A DNA stretch of 64,000 nt from Enoplolaimus lenunculus (Eukaryota > Nematoda > Enoplea > Enoplida > Thoracostomopsidae): NCBI GenBank assembly GCA_030248215.1, contig JASANG010003970.1, forward strand, positions 116,025 through 180,024, given 5' to 3'. Positions 62,190 through 64,000 of this stretch are shown one piece after another (the stretch's first letter is position 1; the number at the start of each line of letters is the position of its first letter). Under the pieces are notes generated by a model. It worked only from the letters and a program-made list of their open reading frames with translations, was not told the origin of the DNA and made no database searches. Both the position numbers and the translations under genes were made by a program.

Positions 62190-63075
62190 TGGGCCCTGTC
62201 CCAAGTGTCCCAACTGTCCCATCTGTCCCGCTGTCCCAACTGTGCCATCTGTCCCAACTGTCCCACTGTCCCATCTGTCCCTTCTGTCCCAACTGTCCTA
62301 TCTCTCCCAATTGTCTCATCTGTCCCAAGGGTCCCAAGTGTCCCAACTGTCCCAACTGCTCCATCTGTCCCATCTGTCCCAAGTGTCCCATCTGTCCCAA
62401 CTGTCCCATCTGTCCCAACTGTCCCATCTGTCCCAACTGTCCCATCTATCCCAACTGTTCCATCTATCCCAACTGTCCCAACTGTCCCATCTGTCCCAAC
62501 TGTCCCATCTGTCCCAAGTGTCCCAACTGTCCCAACTGTCCCATCTATCCCAGCTGTCCCAACTGTCCCAAGTGTCCCATCTGTCCCATCTGTCCCAAGT
62601 GTCCCAACTGTCCCATCTATCCCAGCTGTCCCAACTGTCTCATCTGTCCCAAGTGTCCCATCTGTCCCAAGTGTCCCAAGTGTCCCATCTGTCCCATCTG
62701 CCCCAACTGTCCCATCTGTCCCGCTGTCCCATCTGTCCCAACAGTCCCAACTGTACCATCTGTTCAAACTGTCCCATCTGTCCCAACTGTCCCATCTGTC
62801 CAAGGTGTCCCAACTGTCCCAACTGTACCATCTATCCCAGCTGTCCCAACTGTCCCATCTGTCCCAAGTGTCCCATCTGTCCCAAGTGTCCCAACTGTCC
62901 CAGCTGTACCAACTGTCCCATCTGTCCAACTGTCTCATCTGTCCCAACTGTCCCGCTGTCCCAATTATATTTTTGGAATGTACTCCTGGTACATTGCTGT
63001 CCCGGGAAAATGGGACGGGTACTCCTGGTACATTTCTGTCCCGGGAAAATGGGACGGCCTTTAAAGTAACATTGG
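62190..63075 (+). repeat. 9-bp minisatellite inside a transposon-like unit
   Basis: About 80 units of CTGTCCCAA/CTGTCCCAT/GTGTCCCAA between 62195 and 62970. Since 9 is a multiple of three, all frames on both strands stay open, giving spurious Cys-Pro- and Trp-Asp-rich ORFs. The right end has two copies of GTACTCCTGGTACAT with TGTCCCGGGAAAATGGGAC and then GGCCTTTAAAGTAACATTGG CC, the family B terminus. Confidence 0.85.
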
Positions 63076-63333
63076 CCAAAAGTATAATGAAAAAGATATC
63101 TCACGGGCAAAGGAAATGAAAAGCCATAAAAGCGTTAAGAAGTCGTATCGGTTTTATCGGGTCCCCAAAGCCAGCTTCTTCAGGAAGGAGTGGGGGCGAT
63201 AGATACAGCACTGACCATTACTCGAAATGAATTCACAACCTTCACATACTTGAACTTAGTGGAGGAAGCATGTGGCTGACCCCAAGCCAATTTTGTCCTT
63301 GTCGTTGAATTTTTCATTTCGGGAGAGTGCATA

Positions 63334-63590
63334 CTGTATAGTGACCCAAATAAGAGGGGGACTAATTTTTATTTGACCTCTCCAGAGGGTGTCCCTCTGT
63401 TATTCCGTCACGGATTGTTATTTTTAACCCACGCTTCACCAACCTTCGTTACTGATATATTCGGCACTGAAAATATCCGTTGAATTAAACGTTTATTTGC
63501 CTTGTGTCAATAGCTTGAGCGATAATGCAAGGTTTAGGACCCAAAATGAGGACACCCTCTTATTACCCCCTCTTATTCGGGTCGCTACAG
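63334..63590. mobile_element. Family E TA-flanked MITE, short copy
   Basis: CTGTATAGTGACCCAAATAA at the left, CTCTTATTCGGGTCGCTACAG at the right, TA at both edges. It has an internal deletion compared with the 420-bp copies. Confidence 0.7.
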
Positions 63591-63689
63591 TACCTGAAAG
63601 TAAAAATGTCTGCAGAGTGGAGGTTACTCTTAGGCGTGTAATGTAGTCTCTGATGAGATTAACAGATGCAGGACGAATACAGAATAATA

Positions 63690-64000
63690 ATGGAAAATTT
63701 ACGAGCAATACGTTTGTTTTGTTTAACTTTTACATTTATTGGCCCACCTTTCTATGCACATATCGACACGGCATGTTTTATGGAGTGCCACCGTGTAAAA
63801 ATAAATGACAGTTCATACATACCCATGAATGAAACAACCCAACAAACCCACATTTAATGTTTATTTGATGATATCTTCGCTGCGTGTCATGAAGAAGCTT
63901 ATTCGGCTTTTATATGCGTTTTGTCTCTATTACAGCGGGTACATTTTGTCTGCTAGTTGATTCGCCGTCAAATACAAATAGTTTGAATCTGCTATCCTGA
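63690..64000 (+). CDS. Possible small secreted Cys protein, two exons, at window edge
   Basis: Exon 63690-63792 (MENLRAIRLFCLTFTFIGPP then FYAHIDTACFMECH, signal-peptide-like) can be spliced by a weak donor GTGTAA to acceptor TCTCTATTACAG and exon 63936-64000 (GTFCLLVDSPSNTNSLNLLS, TGA at the last three bases). The joined centre CFMECHPGTFC fits a C-x3-C-x4-C pattern common in secreted invertebrate proteins. The donor is poor and the stop sits at the window end, so the gene may continue by another splice. Without splicing, the ORF from 63666 runs to 63857. Confidence 0.35.

Noticed and set aside
62117-63119. Several long ORFs (about 300 residues) on both strands, Cys-Pro- or Trp-Asp-rich
   Set aside because: They arise from a 9-bp minisatellite that keeps every frame open; no splice sites, start context or homology.

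Overview
The window is nuclear DNA of an intron-rich, AT-rich animal, most likely a nematode or a close ecdysozoan relative. The grounds are: a cuticlin-type ZP-domain membrane protein, a presenilin with nematode-like divergence, GT-AG introns with good GTAAGT-type donors and short polypyrimidine tracts, and many interstitial copies of the hexamer TTAGGC, the nematode telomere repeat. None of the three long genes is visible as one ORF; each was rebuilt from exons whose splice phases and protein similarity agree. I cannot name the species.

Layout. (1) 2,306-12,144, minus strand: nine exons of a cuticlin-like ZP protein (788 residues as assembled, first exon not found). (2) 12,145-41,216: about 29 kb with no gene that I can support. 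It is filled with small inverted-repeat transposons, a hAT remnant (15,551-16,311), a broken Tc1/mariner-type transposase (34,415-35,142), a six-copy 51-bp tandem array (32,468-32,775) and a striking array of alternating palindromes (35,270-37,335). The missing 5' exons of both flanking genes may lie here. (3) 41,217-50,707, plus strand: eight exons of a presenilin covering TM2 to the C-terminus, with both catalytic aspartates and the PAL motif. (4) 53,111-60,489, plus strand: six exons of a complete secreted Cys-rich protein of about 377 residues, family not recognised. (5) 62,190-63,075: a 9-bp minisatellite inside a transposon-like unit. (6) 63,690-64,000: a possible small secreted protein in two exons at the window edge.

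Mobile and repeated DNA dominates. I separate at least ten short non-autonomous families by termini and target duplications: two GGCC-ended families whose interiors are degenerate TTAGGC hexamer arrays (one with 8-bp, hAT-type target duplications); a TTAA-flanked, piggyBac-type family that carries a tRNA-like sequence; several TA-flanked families (gagttga type, ACCCGAATAAGAG type, long palindromes, ATTCACACG type); and a family with 10-11-bp target duplications. Nested insertions give relative ages and confirm target sites. One TA-flanked element abuts a presenilin splice donor and supplies part of its intronic consensus. The genes are functionally unrelated: cuticle/apical matrix (ZP), intramembrane proteolysis (presenilin) and an unknown secreted product.
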